DNA of 64,000 nt from Atopsyche davidsoni (taxonomy: Eukaryota; Arthropoda; Insecta; Trichoptera; Hydrobiosidae): assembly GCA_022113835.1 (NCBI GenBank), contig JAILWY010000018.1, forward strand, positions 13,679,501-13,743,500, given 5' to 3'. Under the pieces are notes generated by a model. It was not told the DNA's origin and made no database searches. It saw nothing but the letters and a program-made list of their open reading frames with translations. Below are positions 1-12,130 of the stretch, one piece after another (position 1 is the stretch's first letter; each line of letters opens with the position of its first letter). Position numbers and translations under genes: made by a program.

Positions 1-765
1 TTTTGACATAATTTATGTAACGTAGAAGGGGTTCTTATTTTATGTCTACGAAAATTAAAACGAGTAATATTTAATAAATAATGTTATTATTTTCATGAGG
101 ATAATATACATACGGCATATTTGCATTATTTAAAAAACAAATTTTCCACATTATATTTAAAATAAATACTAAACATATTTTTTAATTTTAACTTCTTAAA
201 GCCACATTCATAGAGTAACCAACATATTATATCTCGCAACGATCTAAGATCCACTCTCATCCAAGCAGTATAATGTAAATATTTGACAAAATGTATTGCG
301 AATCTTAGATAATATCGTCAAATATTAAACTTATATCCATAACATAACAATTTTCATATGTATGCTTTCATTATTCGGAAACTTTCCAAGGTTTTTTTTA
401 TCGAATTCATCCAAAAAAATCATTTCAATTAGAATCTTTGTTAAATGTTTTTAATTATTAGACAGGCAAGTTACATATCAGCAAAAGTGAATTTATAATC
501 TATATATATTGAATATGTACAAAAATGTATTGCTTTATTTATTACATATTATGGGCAGTGGAATTTAATTTATCATATTTATTTTTTAATTTTATTTATT
601 GATGTTAAAAAAAATTGTAATTATTTTCAAAAAAATAACAATTGTTTTATAACAAATAATCATATCAGAATTTCCACCAAAGTACCATAAATCTTAGTAC
701 TTATTTCAACAATAATTAATATTATTGGGCTTATTACTAACTGCATATTCAAAACATAATTGCAG
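1..765. other. AT-rich intron of the Rnd-like gene, no gene seen
   Basis: Very AT-rich sequence leading to the splice acceptor at 764-765. I see no exon, RNA gene or repeat with clear ends. It is probably the intron before the first visible exon of the Rho GTPase gene, because that exon begins in the middle of the GTPase fold. Confidence 0.5.
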
Positions 766-900
766 TGGTACAAGGAGATCAGGACGCACTGCCCCAGCCC
801 GCCCGTGATCCTGTGCGGCTGCCGCAGCGACCTTAAAGCAGACCCGGACATCCTCGCCTACCTCGCCAAGCAGCATCAATATCCGGTCACTAGCGAAGAG
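766..900 (+). CDS. Rnd-like GTPase exon (G4 region)
   Basis: The acceptor is ..ttgcag before TGG at 766 and the donor is GAG|gtcaac after 900, a weak donor apart from the GT. The exon is 45 codons long, phase 0 at both ends, and encodes the segment with VILCGCRSDLKADP. Confidence 0.75.
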
Positions 901-3365
901 GTCAACTTTCACTCCTATTAAATCATCTTAACTCACAACCAACGAAAACATGAGCCAAATATACTTTTTCTGATTAGAATTGATTTAAGTTTTCGACCAT
1001 GTATATAATATGCATATACAGTAATACCCCGCTTTACGCGACCCCGTTATGCGCGGTTTCACTATAACGCGAATTTCAAATTGAAATGCCTCGCATTACG
1101 CGAATTTCTTATTTAAGAATGTGTATGAACATAATTTAGTCATTGAGTTCTCTTAACAATTAAAAACAGCGTTGGGTGTTATGAACGTATTTTACAAGAA
1201 CGTAAAAGAAACGCTACCCAAAAGACAATATACGTATTTTTCAATAAAAAAAACATGAAATACTGCATAAAGTGATCATAGAATTAAAGTGCTTGATTTA
1301 AATGATTCGTATATTTTTGTATTAAGATTTGACTATGTATGTATGTTTAATCGTAAACCCCGATATACGCGAATTTCACAAAACGCGATTTTTTCCGGAA
1401 CGCATCCCTCGCGTAAAGCGGGGTATTACTGTACTATATATTATATTTAAGGTGGCGATTTGTTATAATGACGGAATCCGTTGATTCGCAGGCCATCGCC
1501 GTGAGCAGACAACTCGGGGCCTCCACGTACGTGGAGACGTCGGCGCGCACGGCGGCCAAGGGAGTGCGGGACGCCTTCGAGGTGGCGGCCCTGGCAGCTC
1601 TGGGCAAGCTCAACAAGAACCACTCCGCCATGCAAAAACAGGTAACAGCGAAAACCACCATTGAACTCCCCATCGTCGCGGGATCAAATGCCCATTGTTG
1701 TACCACTTTCCCGCGGCGCATACAAACACTTGAAAGTAAATTTATTAAACCTTAAACTAATGGGATATGAACGCATACCAAAGTATCCAAAGTATGAAAC
1801 ACTATAAATGCTCCAACAACAAGTATATTCATAGTGTGTTAATATAAAATCTGATCTCGAGAATTCACATAATACCATTATTATCAACTATTCAAATTAA
1901 ATACTTCAATTTGTGCTCAGAATATGTTTGCAGTCAATTGATTCACGGGTGGAACTACGAGAAAACTTACGTCGCTTTCGGGACTAAACATTATCAAACA
2001 CTTTAATGAACACATGCCTAGAAAGTCATATCTCCACCACCGATAAAAATAAGTGCAACAGCAAATTTAACTATTTAACTTGTAATCAAACATGTTTTTA
2101 GATTATATATATCAAATAGGGTTTTCAGCGATATATTTATATTTAATTTGCAGGTGACCATTTATATTTAATTTCAAAGCACCATTTTAAACCGCAGGAT
2201 AATGAAGTTCTATAAAATATATACATAATAAAATAAAACATAGCATGACTACTGCTACGTCAATTTTGCTTTTCCTCCTCGACCGCGTAATTTATGAATT
2301 TTGAAAAGCCACTTATGTCGCCTGCTGTAATTTCAAACGCGACGAAATTGAATTCACTGGGGAAATTCATATATTTACAATTCAGCAATTTACTTTCAAA
2401 ATCGAACCATCGCGTGTAGCATCCTGCATGAAAAGATCTCATAATTAAAAAGTTCATCCGCCAGAAAAAGTATTTTTATTTTTTTATATCATTTTTCATT
2501 CGCCCACACATAACCTTAAAATTTTATGAAAAATATGTTTTAAATTTGTGTATTTCTAAATTTTGAGTCGAAAGATGATCTGACTTTTTATTTAACATCA
2601 CTATTTATTTAACTATTTCAAACCGTATCCATGTTTTATACTCCTTAATTGTCTCTAAAACATTGTTTTGACAGTAAGGCTTTGTGCAATTCAATCACAC
2701 ATATTTCCAACAAATACATATATTATATAATATTACATGGTTAACCAAAATCGTAATATAACGCTGTGGTGCGTTAGCTACAATATCTGTGTTATTTTTT
2801 GTCCCTCATAAATATTCATTTTTGCTTTACGACTATTTGAGGCAGGGGCTTTATATGATATTACATTTTTGTCACATTAAAAATATCACATTTTGTTTGA
2901 GCTCAGTGAATGTAACGTCTCATGGAAAGGTATTTTTGAGATAAGTTTACGCTGTCCTGAATTTCAAAAGACATATTTTGCTCTCAACTGTCCCAGCGAT
3001 CAAAACAGAAGCGCTCGAGCGACATCCCCAGCGCCGAGCGTTTCACTCGAGAGTGACAGTATTGCAAGTGTAAAGATAAAGCATATTTATATTTTAATGG
3101 CGCTTCGTTTTGTTTAGCCATCCGAGGGATAAAATGTAAAGTTTGGAAGATAAATGTGACGTTTCGCAGTTTTTTTGAATTTGGAAGATTGTTGCTTTTT
3201 TTGGTAGGAAGTTTTATAATAGTGTGTGTGTGTGTGTATGTGTGTGTCGTTTCTTTTTGAATGATGTGTAATGTTTGTCAGCAGAAGCAGGTGGGCCGCA
3301 GCAAGAGCAAGCGCGACCTGAAGGCCGAGCTGAAGGGGCGCGCCAAGAGCTGCTGCGTCATGTGA
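766..3365 (+). CDS. Rnd-like Rho family GTPase (C-terminal part, 5' end outside window)
   Basis: Three plus-strand exons, 766-900, 1492-1641 and 3282-3365, join in phase 0 to give 122 residues and a stop. The piece starts at a Trp-Tyr-Lys-Glu segment of the Rho fold. It has the G4-like segment CGCRSDL, where Rho proteins usually have NKxD, and the G5-like segment ETSA, and it ends in the CAAX box CCVM. The AKSCxVM tail and the CxSDL form of G4 resemble vertebrate Rnd3/RhoE more than Rac, Rho1 or Cdc42. Rnd proteins are usually constitutively GTP-bound membrane-attached regulators of actin; a Met at the last position favours farnesylation. The G1 and G2 motifs are off the left edge, so the GTPase-dead status of Rnd proteins cannot be checked here. 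A candidate poly(A) signal AATAAA lies near 3595. Confidence 0.82.
1019..1431. mobile_element. pogo/Tigger-type MITE, 413 bp
   Basis: The two ends are inverted copies of CAGTAATACCCCGCTTTACG, matching over about 23-25 bases, and the element is flanked by TA on both sides (1017-1018 and 1432-1433). The interior repeats the motif acgcgaatttca and has no coding capacity. TA duplications with CAGT-starting ends are typical of the pogo/Tigger branch of Tc1/mariner elements. It lies wholly inside an intron of the Rnd-like gene. Confidence 0.9.
1492..1641 (+). CDS. Rnd-like GTPase exon (G5 region and last helix)
   Basis: The acceptor is ttcgcag before GCC and the donor is CAG|gtaaca. The exon has 50 codons, phase 0 at both ends. 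It encodes GASTYVETSA (G5 region) and the C-terminal helix AFEVAALAALGKLNK. It starts only 60 bases after the right end of the MITE. Confidence 0.8.
2997..3056 (+). CDS. possible alternative terminal exon of the Rnd-like gene
   Basis: A pyrimidine-rich acceptor (ttttgctctcaactgtcccag) precedes a phase-0 open stretch of 19 codons and a TGA. It fits the phase-0 donor at 1641. The encoded RSKQKRSSDIPSAERF resembles the basic region that precedes the CAAX tail in vertebrate Rnd3 (KRISHMPSRPEL), as I recall that sequence. Used as a terminal exon it would give a protein without the CAAX box. No good phase-0 donor was found that would let it continue into the last exon. Confidence 0.3.
   Translation, partial: RSKQKRSSDIPSAERFTRE
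3222..3248. repeat. (TG)n microsatellite
   Basis: An almost uninterrupted GT/TG run with one A interruption. It ends 33 bases before the acceptor of the last Rnd-like exon. Confidence 0.9.
3282..3365 (+). CDS. Rnd-like GTPase last exon with CAAX box
   Basis: The acceptor is tttgtcag before CAG AAG CAG, with 27 codons and a TGA. It encodes a basic stretch (GRSKSKRDLKAELKGRAKS) followed by CCVM, a polybasic and CAAX membrane anchor. Confidence 0.82.
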   Translation, partial: QKQVGRSKSKRDLKAELKGRAKSCCVM

Positions 3366-6300
3366 TCCCTCGCCGGCGGCAGCTGCAGCTCCTCGGCCGG
3401 CCGCTGGCCCGAGGTCTGAACGCCGCCGTCAGTCCGCACCGACGCACCCCGCGTCGCCCGCCCCCGATAGTGACCCCCGATTTGCGAATGAAACAAACCG
3501 TTGAAATTCAATATTCAAACTTTGATATTGATAATCTTATGAAGTTATCGTGTTTCAAATAAAAAAATTACGTATGAGAACATTCGATATGCGAAATAAA
3601 ACTTCTCTGCTACTCGTATTGTAAATATCTAGGTTTATGACTTATCTGTTGCAATTTTTAACTAAAATGGTTTGATTCAAAGGAACGAAAAGGAAATGTA
3701 AATTTTAATAATAATAATTAATAGGTATACGAATGGAATGAAAAATAATACTGTCCGGATGTTGACAGCGCTGTGATTGGTGTATTTAATAGTCTGAAAT
3801 GTTATTGTTTGAAATTTCAGAAAATCTTCAAATTTTTTGTTAAATATTCTATATTTAATTATTACGATCTATCAAGCAGATATGTCGGGAAATTGTAAAG
3901 CTTAGGACTCATACTCAGTGTTTAGGTTGTTTGTCATTTTAGAATATTAAAAGTCAAGTTTTTATGTTGAAGATTCGAGTTCTTATATATTTAAAAAGTT
4001 TTGAATAGTTAATTACTGCAATTTTTACCGGAAAATTTGTAAATATTGAAAATATTTTATAAAATACCCTGTCTGATTAGAATCTATTTGTATATTGTGT
4101 AAAAATAATTGACTTAGAATATATGGAATGTGTTGTAATTTTTTATTATTATTTATTTGAGCAGAAAAGTAAACACGGAGAGAGGTATATTTTATATAAA
4201 ATTGGTATTGAACACGATAATTAATATCCATTTATAATATTTTTAAAGAAGCAAAATTTATAAATACATAAAATGTAATTCCCATAAGTTTGTCGGAGCT
4301 TTAAAGTTGTGCTTTCAAAATTAATTATAACAACTCTCTATAATTTTGAAATAATTAAATTTCACCAATTCTGAAACGGAAATTTTAACTTTCATCCCCA
4401 CCTGTATAAATTTCACAAAAACGTTAATTTACATGCACAGCTCTTAGTTTCAAAGTTGAAAACTAATCCTTATTTTAGAAGTATATCTATTCGCATTCGC
4501 ACATTTTTTTCAATACAATTTGAAACTAAGCCTTGTATTAATTGAACTTTTACAACAACACGTTTTTCAACTTATAATATATATAGTAAAAAAAAAATTG
4601 CCTATCTACTAGAATCAAACCACTGTTGACACTCCATCGTAAGATCAATTTCTTACATGGAACATTGTTGATTTTGTTGTTAAAAACTTTAAGTGCAATA
4701 AATTGTATATTATTTAACAAAAATATGTTATTTACAGTTCAATATAAACAGTATTGAATAGCTTTAATTTTAAAGTACAAGGTTTTCTTACAAGATTTGT
4801 GGTATGATTTTTTAAGAAAACATTTTAAAAAGCCCATACCACCCAGACTTTGGCAGAAACAAATATCTTATATGGTTACATATTAAATAAAGTATCTGCT
4901 TAATTAATATTATTTTTATAATTGAAATATAAAATATTATGGCATGGTTGTGTTTTTATCTCACGGTTTACACTTAAGAATTTGTCTTCAGCTCTCAAAC
5001 TGTTGGATATAATCTACTAATTGCTATCAACTTTTCGTTTCTGTCAAATCGCACGACCTTGAGAGACAATTAATGTCACCTTTTGGATATTTATTTGATC
5101 AATTAAGACGTTACAAAATAATTCAGGATATAACTCGCTAAAAAATGAAACTAAATAATTTATTAGAGCTTTACAGTTGCGTCTGTTGAAAATATTATTC
5201 GACTTCCCCTTATATCAAAACCAAAGATATTTTCTTCAAGTACCACCTGAATTTCCAAATCTTATTGAGATACGATTATTGAATTAAAATTATTCATTGT
5301 ATTATTATCGTTGAAAACATAATTTTATAAATATACTCTTTTTATTACTAAAATGTCTCAAGCTTTAATTGTTATATAATCATAAATTAAATTGTGTATT
5401 TTCAGTTATGTTAAATTAAGAACTATTATATTAATAAATGTCTATTTAACATTGAAACTGTTTTATAATGATTGATGTTAGATAAACTATGAACTTGTAG
5501 ATAATAAATGTTTTAAAATTTATATAATAAGCACAAAATAACAATAAAAAATTCCTTTTATATTAGCTGATTAACAAATAACATTTCAAAGCATTTTACC
5601 AAAATTGAATATATTAAACTTTGTATAAAAATGGAAATGATCTTTTTGTTTTTTTTTTTTTTTTCATAAAGATATGCCTAAATAAAGCGTATATTTTTAA
5701 GATCAAACAGTTTTAAAAATAAAATTTTAAAGTAATGCATTTTAAATCCATGCTACTCTTTATCTTCTCAGTGTATTATCATAAAAATGAAAAGAATGAA
5801 TCTTTCTTTTATTGAATATCATTAATAATAAGATTTATTATTTTATTAAAATTTATATAAATGTCAACATATCTTTCTTCTTCTACTCTATAAATGCAAA
5901 AAATATTTAAGTCAACCCTATTTTTCTCATAAATCCCCATATGTATTTTTGGGTAAGTAGAAATTCAAAATAAATATTAAAGAAAGTTAATTCAAATTTC
6001 TATTTAGTGACTTTTATTCAGCTATCTTTTAAAACTATAATATAATCAACCAGGTTTTGTTAAAATATTGCTAGCTTACATAAATTGTGCGATATTATTT
6101 TTCAAAAAATTTTAAAAAACTTAAGACGACCAATGTAACGGCCACCAAGGCGACTGATTTAACTGATTAAAATATTGTTATGTCTTTAAAGTACGTCTTT
6201 TACATACACAGATGCTGTTTTAAAATTAAATAGACTGTTGTTCTCAACTTTATTGTTTAAAATTTTCAATAAATATGTATTTCTTTTTTAAATGGCTAAA

Positions 6301-8126
6301 TAGAAGTTCCAACAAATTATTTTATCTACACATATAAACGTCAAAATGATATGACATTTTTATTAAATATAATTTCATTTTATGTTTATTGTCGTATTTC
6401 TTGCTTTTTTTATTGATTAGACCGCTAATGCAAAAAAAAATTGCGTTTATCGTTTTTATGTTTATTCATAAAATGGAATATTATATTTTTATTTCATAAA
6501 ATATGTAAAAGGTATAAATAAAATCTCACTCATTCGCCTCAACCAATGTCTGTATTTTGAACAATTGTAAAAATCTCTTATTCATCACTACTTATATTTT
6601 GGGATTCCAAACATGTTTTGTCGTGTGAAAATGTGGGTTACAAACATTGGTAGAAGATTGGATTTGTTTGATTAATTTTCCGTTTCTTTATATATCGCAT
6701 ACAAGCAAAAGTCTTACTAACGGAATCAAACATTTTTGAAAATACTAGTCTCTTTACATTTCACGAAATTTTCTTGATTGGCACAATTTCAAAGCAGAAA
6801 AGTTTTTTTTTTGATTTATTTTTCACGCACTAACGAGTCGTATAACATAAAATTTTAAACCCAAAACTTCCAAACTTGAGTTTAGACATAATTTCTTTTA
6901 TTATTAACTCAGTATTCGTAACTTTTTAAGTAAGTAAATTTTTTGAAATTTAATGTTTAATGCTTTATTGTAAGACAAGTTAAAATCATTTTCGATAGGT
7001 AATTTTTGACTTACAAGCCTAATATCTATTTCATTTGTTAATAAATCAAATTCATATAAAACTTTTTTTGTTATATTTTTCTTTTTTTTATATATGGGTA
7101 ACTTTTTAAAGGTGAAAGCAATTCTGTTGCATGCATGAGTTGGAGTAAAAAAAAAATTTAAGATCACTCCCATTAGCCCATCTTGTCGCTAGTTTTAGTG
7201 ACTTGCTGGCGAGTTGTCACTTTAAACATGTTCATGTATCAGTTTACATTATCAACCACAAACCACTTGGGTGTACAACAGAAAGTAAATATCAGAGCAA
7301 TAAAAGATTTTTAAAAACGCGAAAACTGCGAATAAAAAGTATAAAGTTTTTATCCACTGTGATGATGTACCCATTTATTTAAATGTCCCAGTCAAAATAG
7401 TATAATACCAAATAGCCATTTATTACTATTTTATTGCTTAAATACTAATCAAATCAGGCCAAATTATTTACATTTTCTTCTTTTGATTCCATATTTTAAA
7501 GGCATGGTTTCATTCAACCAAGTGTTATTTTTTCATGATTTTTTGACATCTTAACATATTTTAATGTAGATTGTAAATTCTTAATATAGTTGATGTAATA
7601 CCTACCAAAAGAGAAAGATTTCTCATTTATTGAGTTAGGTATTTTATTTAAATTTTATAATGTAATATTAGAAAAAATGGATGTTTTATATATTGAATAA
7701 GGACAGCTTGACAGTTATTCGCGATGGTGTCAATGGTGTTCCATATATGTCTCGTACGCACTATTATTTTGTTGTCCATTAAATCGTAAGGTCTAGTCAA
7801 AATTAATAAAATATATATTATATCTGTGATGTCGAGACCATTTAATAGTGTTTTTGAAGATGAAATATCAGATGTTTTAAAACTCTTGTGTTATCCTGAC
7901 ACCTATGAATTATCCCATGCCCTCTCATAATATTATGTTAAGATTATAAATTTTATATAGCTATGTACAAATATATGTTAAAATAAAATAAATGTCTAAT
8001 ATCAATTTCAAATCAAAATATGGAAAATGTAATGTAGTAGATATATTATATGTCAAGATTGTTCTATTTGTCACTCTTCACTCTTCATCAGAATCTGTTA
8101 TTGTAATTTTATAAGTTTACCCCCCT
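3366..8126. other. 3'UTR of the Rnd-like gene, then gene-poor AT-rich DNA
   Basis: The first few hundred bases are 3'UTR, with a candidate poly(A) signal near 3595. The rest is highly AT-rich with homopolymer runs (for example poly-T near 5650). Open frames are short and of low complexity. I see no gene. Confidence 0.6.
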
Positions 8127-8249
8127 TCATGTGTAAAGAAACAATAAAATGTGTAGTGAATGAATACAATAAAAAGACCAAGAAATAACAATTGTTTCAT
8201 TTATACCATAAAACCTCTTTATTTTAACTCTTACTGAAATATTACAACA

Positions 8250-8470
8250 ACTCTTGTAAGGAAAATTTTTAAAGTGGCTTCCATGCAAATCCTTTTCGCA
8301 ATGAATTATGCAAATAAATATTGTTTTCCATTTTATCAGCAAATAAAGTGACAATATATCGGAAGCCGTCGCATGTTGTAATATAACCGTAACAATTAAT
8401 GCCAATGTTGCAGGTTCAATGAATGAGCAAATAATTTCATAGACGGCAATTTCAAAGAACTGTCGATGTA
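8250..8470. promoter_or_regulatory. candidate enhancer with two octamer motifs
   Basis: Two exact ATGCAAAT motifs, the POU-domain octamer, lie at 8283-8290 and 8308-8315 in the same orientation, 25 bases apart, in a block less AT-biased than its surroundings. A minus-strand open frame of 116 codons covers the block but does not look like a known protein. Regulatory function is an inference. Confidence 0.25.
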
Positions 8471-9429
8471 AAAACATTGACTCTCAAAAATTACCCCATT
8501 TAGCAATAATTTGAAGAAAACAGAATTTTATTTAAAGCAATGATATCTGTTAGTGAAACTACGAGAAACGAACTTTTACATAATTCGGACTGCCTAAGAA
8601 TTGCAATCTCACTGCAATTTCGAATCTCAACCATTGGTTTCAGTTAAATGTTACATTTGATGCGAATCATTCCATTGAACTATTTTTTTGCTATCCAAAC
8701 CACTCTGATTTAAAGAATTAAATAATATCAATTATTTCTATGAATTTAAATTAACATGTTATATTTCAATATTTTTATATATTTTTTTAACAAAATTGAT
8801 AAAAACATTTTTTTGCTTGGTTAACTCTTTACTCCACATTCATAGATTCCAGAGGGAAAACATTTCAATTGTTATTTTTCCGTGCTATTTTTACAAAAAC
8901 CGCAAGGTTTTCAGACCAAGAAAAAATGTATTATATAAATTTAATAATTTATACCCATCTCTTAGTCCGACAGCGTTGTACTTTAGAAATTGTTTTTAGT
9001 TTTTCTTATAAATATATAGCTTATTGAATGTACCCAATATAAACATAAATACAACCTTCGTCCTGGAATAAGCGAAAGAGAAAATGGTGATACAAAAAAA
9101 TATATTGAAAACTTATCATTATTTTCTTTGACGTCTTCAAGGATATGAAATTCAATTATTGTTCAAGGACTCATAAAAAATGATATTATTTGTTTAAAAT
9201 ATTATTTTGTTTATAATTCAATGACTCAAACTTGCAAATATAAATTGAATTTATATAAAAATACAGCGGGACTGAATTTAAATGATTACATATTAACGTA
9301 CAGATAATTGTTTTGAAATATAGAAAACTTGTTGATATCGTAATATATAAAATAACCTGTATAAAAAAAAACCTGGTATTTTTTTTACAACTTAGCATAT
9401 TTCGTTAACTTAGTTCTCATGGTATGTAA

Positions 9430-9690
9430 GTTATTCCAAGAATGATATTTGATGCCGCGAGTAAAGGCATACATCAAACTGTCAATCGCAAAGTCGAGTC
9501 GTCCATGGTCCTGATAAAGCAAAGATCCTTCTGCCCCTCCGTGCGCGGCTGAGCGGGTAATGCGCTGGAAGGGGTCGCGACCCGCGCCGAGGACCAGCGC
9601 CATCGTAAATCAAGACCACCGACCCACGAGTGAAGGGCCCATCATACCTCCAGAGTATCCGGCAAAACTCATGGGCAGCGGCTATCTTGT
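9430..9690. other. unassigned GC-rich island
   Basis: This block of clearly higher GC stands alone in AT-rich DNA. On the minus strand it can encode about 50 residues starting MALVLGAGRDPFQR, but a stop lies just upstream and no splice sites fit well. It includes the 12-base palindrome gggtcgcgaccc. It could be a decayed transposon piece, a conserved non-coding element or a lone exon. Confidence 0.3.
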
Positions 9691-9875
9691 TTCCTAGATT
9701 TAACGTATACTTCCAATGTTTTTTTATGGCCTTAATATTACATAAGAAAATGGAAATAAAACCATCGACCTCCAGAAACCTGTGATTCCCTAGTGTGACA
9801 AGTTTAAATCATGGTTAGAATAACTTGATTTTATTATTAATGGAACTGGTATTTATTTTGTTATACTCCATTTTA

Positions 9876-10367
9876 TTATAATAAAATAAAACCAAATGGT
9901 TTTGGAGACTACGTTAATTTCACTTGTAGCGAGAGCTCTTTAGCCGAACACGGCATCTTCAAGACTGAGTCTATACAGAAAAAAGCGAGCTTAACATGAG
10001 ATACATGAATCATAGATTATACTACATTACAAATTTATGTGGAAAAATGCTTCTATTGTGTGCTGTGAAACCCCATTAAAATGATATTAACAGCAATAAT
10101 TTTAATACTGAGTACTTAAATAAACTGGCTGTCCTGGCCGCCACCTGAAAGCAATTAGTTTGAGTGCAGAATCACAGTGTGTATTTTTAAAAATATTAAG
10201 AAGGGAAGAATTATGGTTATTCAGTTGTTCGTTGATCTGTTATTATGTAAAAGCTCGCTTTTTTCTCTATAGACTCAGTCTTGAAGATGCCGTGTTCGGC
10301 GAAAGAGCTCTCGCTACAAGTGAAATTAACGTAGTCTCCAAAACCATTTGGTTTTATTTTATTATAA
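9876..10367. mobile_element. long-arm inverted-repeat (foldback) element, 492 bp
   Basis: Arms of about 117 bases (9876-9992 and 10251-10367) are reverse complements with only a few mismatches. The outer ends are TTATAATAAAATAAAACC and its complement. The middle of about 258 bases is AT-rich and non-coding. No transposase is present, so it is non-autonomous. The ends run into AT-rich flanks, so the target duplication cannot be fixed; TTATAA or TA is possible. Confidence 0.85.
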
Positions 10368-11960
10368 CTTGATTTTACTTCCGTGATTACAGGGTGATTA
10401 CCGTGATTACCTTATGAAATAAAAGATTCTGCTTTATACTAAAGTAAAAATAAAACAGAAAACTACTTCGCAATCTGCTCTAAGATCACACACGAACCGC
10501 ATCCCACAGTCTAACACTTGCTGATATTTTCACCATTACTTCCGATTTCCTTAGAATTCAAATAAATGGTACGATTAATAAAGCCATACCATAAATATAA
10601 ACGAATCTGAAAATGGTCAATTTTATCTTATGTCTTCAAATTGAAAGAAGTGGAGGATTGATGATGAGATGCGTTATATTTGCTGATACATTCAAATGAC
10701 TATGAAATTATTAAATAAAAATTCCTTGCGAGCTTTTTATGTTTTTAAATAAGTTAAAGTTCAAAATTTCAAAAATTTATATCGCCAACTTGTTATGCAA
10801 AGCAGGTACTGAGAGTATAAGCTATAAATAAGGAATGTCGCATACTGCGGAGAGGGCTACAACACATAGTAAGCTCTAATCAATAAAGATTGCAAACTTC
10901 GCCTCTGAAGAATCAAGATTTAAGAATGCGACATGTATTACTTGGATGTAAACGTGGTTAAACTTTAACAGTGGAAAATACCAGATAATCACGTTGTTTT
11001 AAAAACTAGTAATGCATTAATCACAACCATTTTCTCTTACATACGGAAAAAATACTTATTCTAAAACACACATGCTTTATTGAAAATGATGATATGATTA
11101 GTGGGTGTGATGTAGCTTTTTGTTCCAAACAGTTAATCTAACCGTGGAAACGAGTTCTAAACTTATTCTTTTAATAAATTTTTCACATATTTATTAAAAA
11201 ACCGTAATGATAAAAATACGTTTCCTGTCCTTGAAATAAACCCAAAAAAATTGCTACGAATATGTAAAATTCATCATTTTTTTTAATCCAATAAGCTAAG
11301 TAGACATGTAAATTCGTGAAAAAATACTTTGCAAAGAATAAATCAAACATCGAAAACAAAATAACAAGAGTATGCTGTAAAACTGAAATAAATCTTGTCA
11401 CTGGGCGGGGATTCGCTGCCGACCTGTGACACGAGCAAACTGCGAGCGAGGGGGAGGCACGCCACTGTCGCTGCCATGTCCTCAAATTAACTTTCAATAA
11501 AGACGTTCACGTTATTTCTCAATTATTATTTTAATGTACATGAATCTACTCACCTTTCGGGAAGTTCATTTTCACATTTAATACGTACGAAAAGATAATG
11601 GAGCTTTAGACTCTTAATGTACTATGAAATAAAAATATGTCAAATAAATGATTAATTTAGATTTCAAATTTTATCTACTGTTTATAACAAACACCTTTTC
11701 TTGCTACTGTGGTCATGGCCCGCAACCGACATAGATAAACCGTGTGTGATACTTTTCATCCTGCTTTAAAAATATACAATATAGAAATTAATTTTTCATA
11801 TTCTCCCCATTTTTTTCTCGTGGTCTGGTTTTAAGCGCAAAACTCTTTAGAGTCACTTACAGTTTCACTGTCATGAAAAGGCAAGTGCTTTGAAATCCGC
11901 GCTAATAACAGCAGCAATGACAAAATAATAACGAAAAAAACCCACCCCAAAAAGCGTATG
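10368..11960. other. AT-rich, no gene seen
   Basis: No exon-like segment with convincing splice sites. A short GC-richer patch near 11400-11475 encodes nothing recognisable. Confidence 0.5.
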
Positions 11961-11989
11961 AAAGTTACACTTAAAAATATTTAGTGGCG

Positions 11990-12130
11990 GGTGGAGCAGC
12001 GCCGCGTCCTTCGGCCCCGCCGCTCGGAAATTTATGAGAGCAATTTGTCATCTCCTGACAAGCGACTCCGAGCTGCTCCCGCCCCGGGCTCTGCCGGGCC
12101 AGGACTTGTTCAAATACAATACTTTCAAAG
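11990..12130. promoter_or_regulatory. GC-rich island with TTGTCA/TGACAA inverted pair
   Basis: A GC-rich patch in AT-rich DNA. It holds TTGTCA at 12045-12050 and TGACAA at 12056-12061 as an inverted pair with a 5-base spacer. TGACA is the core bound by TALE homeodomain proteins such as Homothorax. No coding frame is convincing. Confidence 0.25.

Noticed and set aside
2260..2457. 65-codon minus-strand frame in the Rnd-like intron
   Set aside because: Composition is plausible but there are no splice sites or known similarity, and the strand is opposite to the host gene.
8127..8477. 116-codon minus-strand frame, hydrophobic
   Set aside because: No recognised family and no splice or promoter signals. 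The block is better described as a possible enhancer with two octamers.
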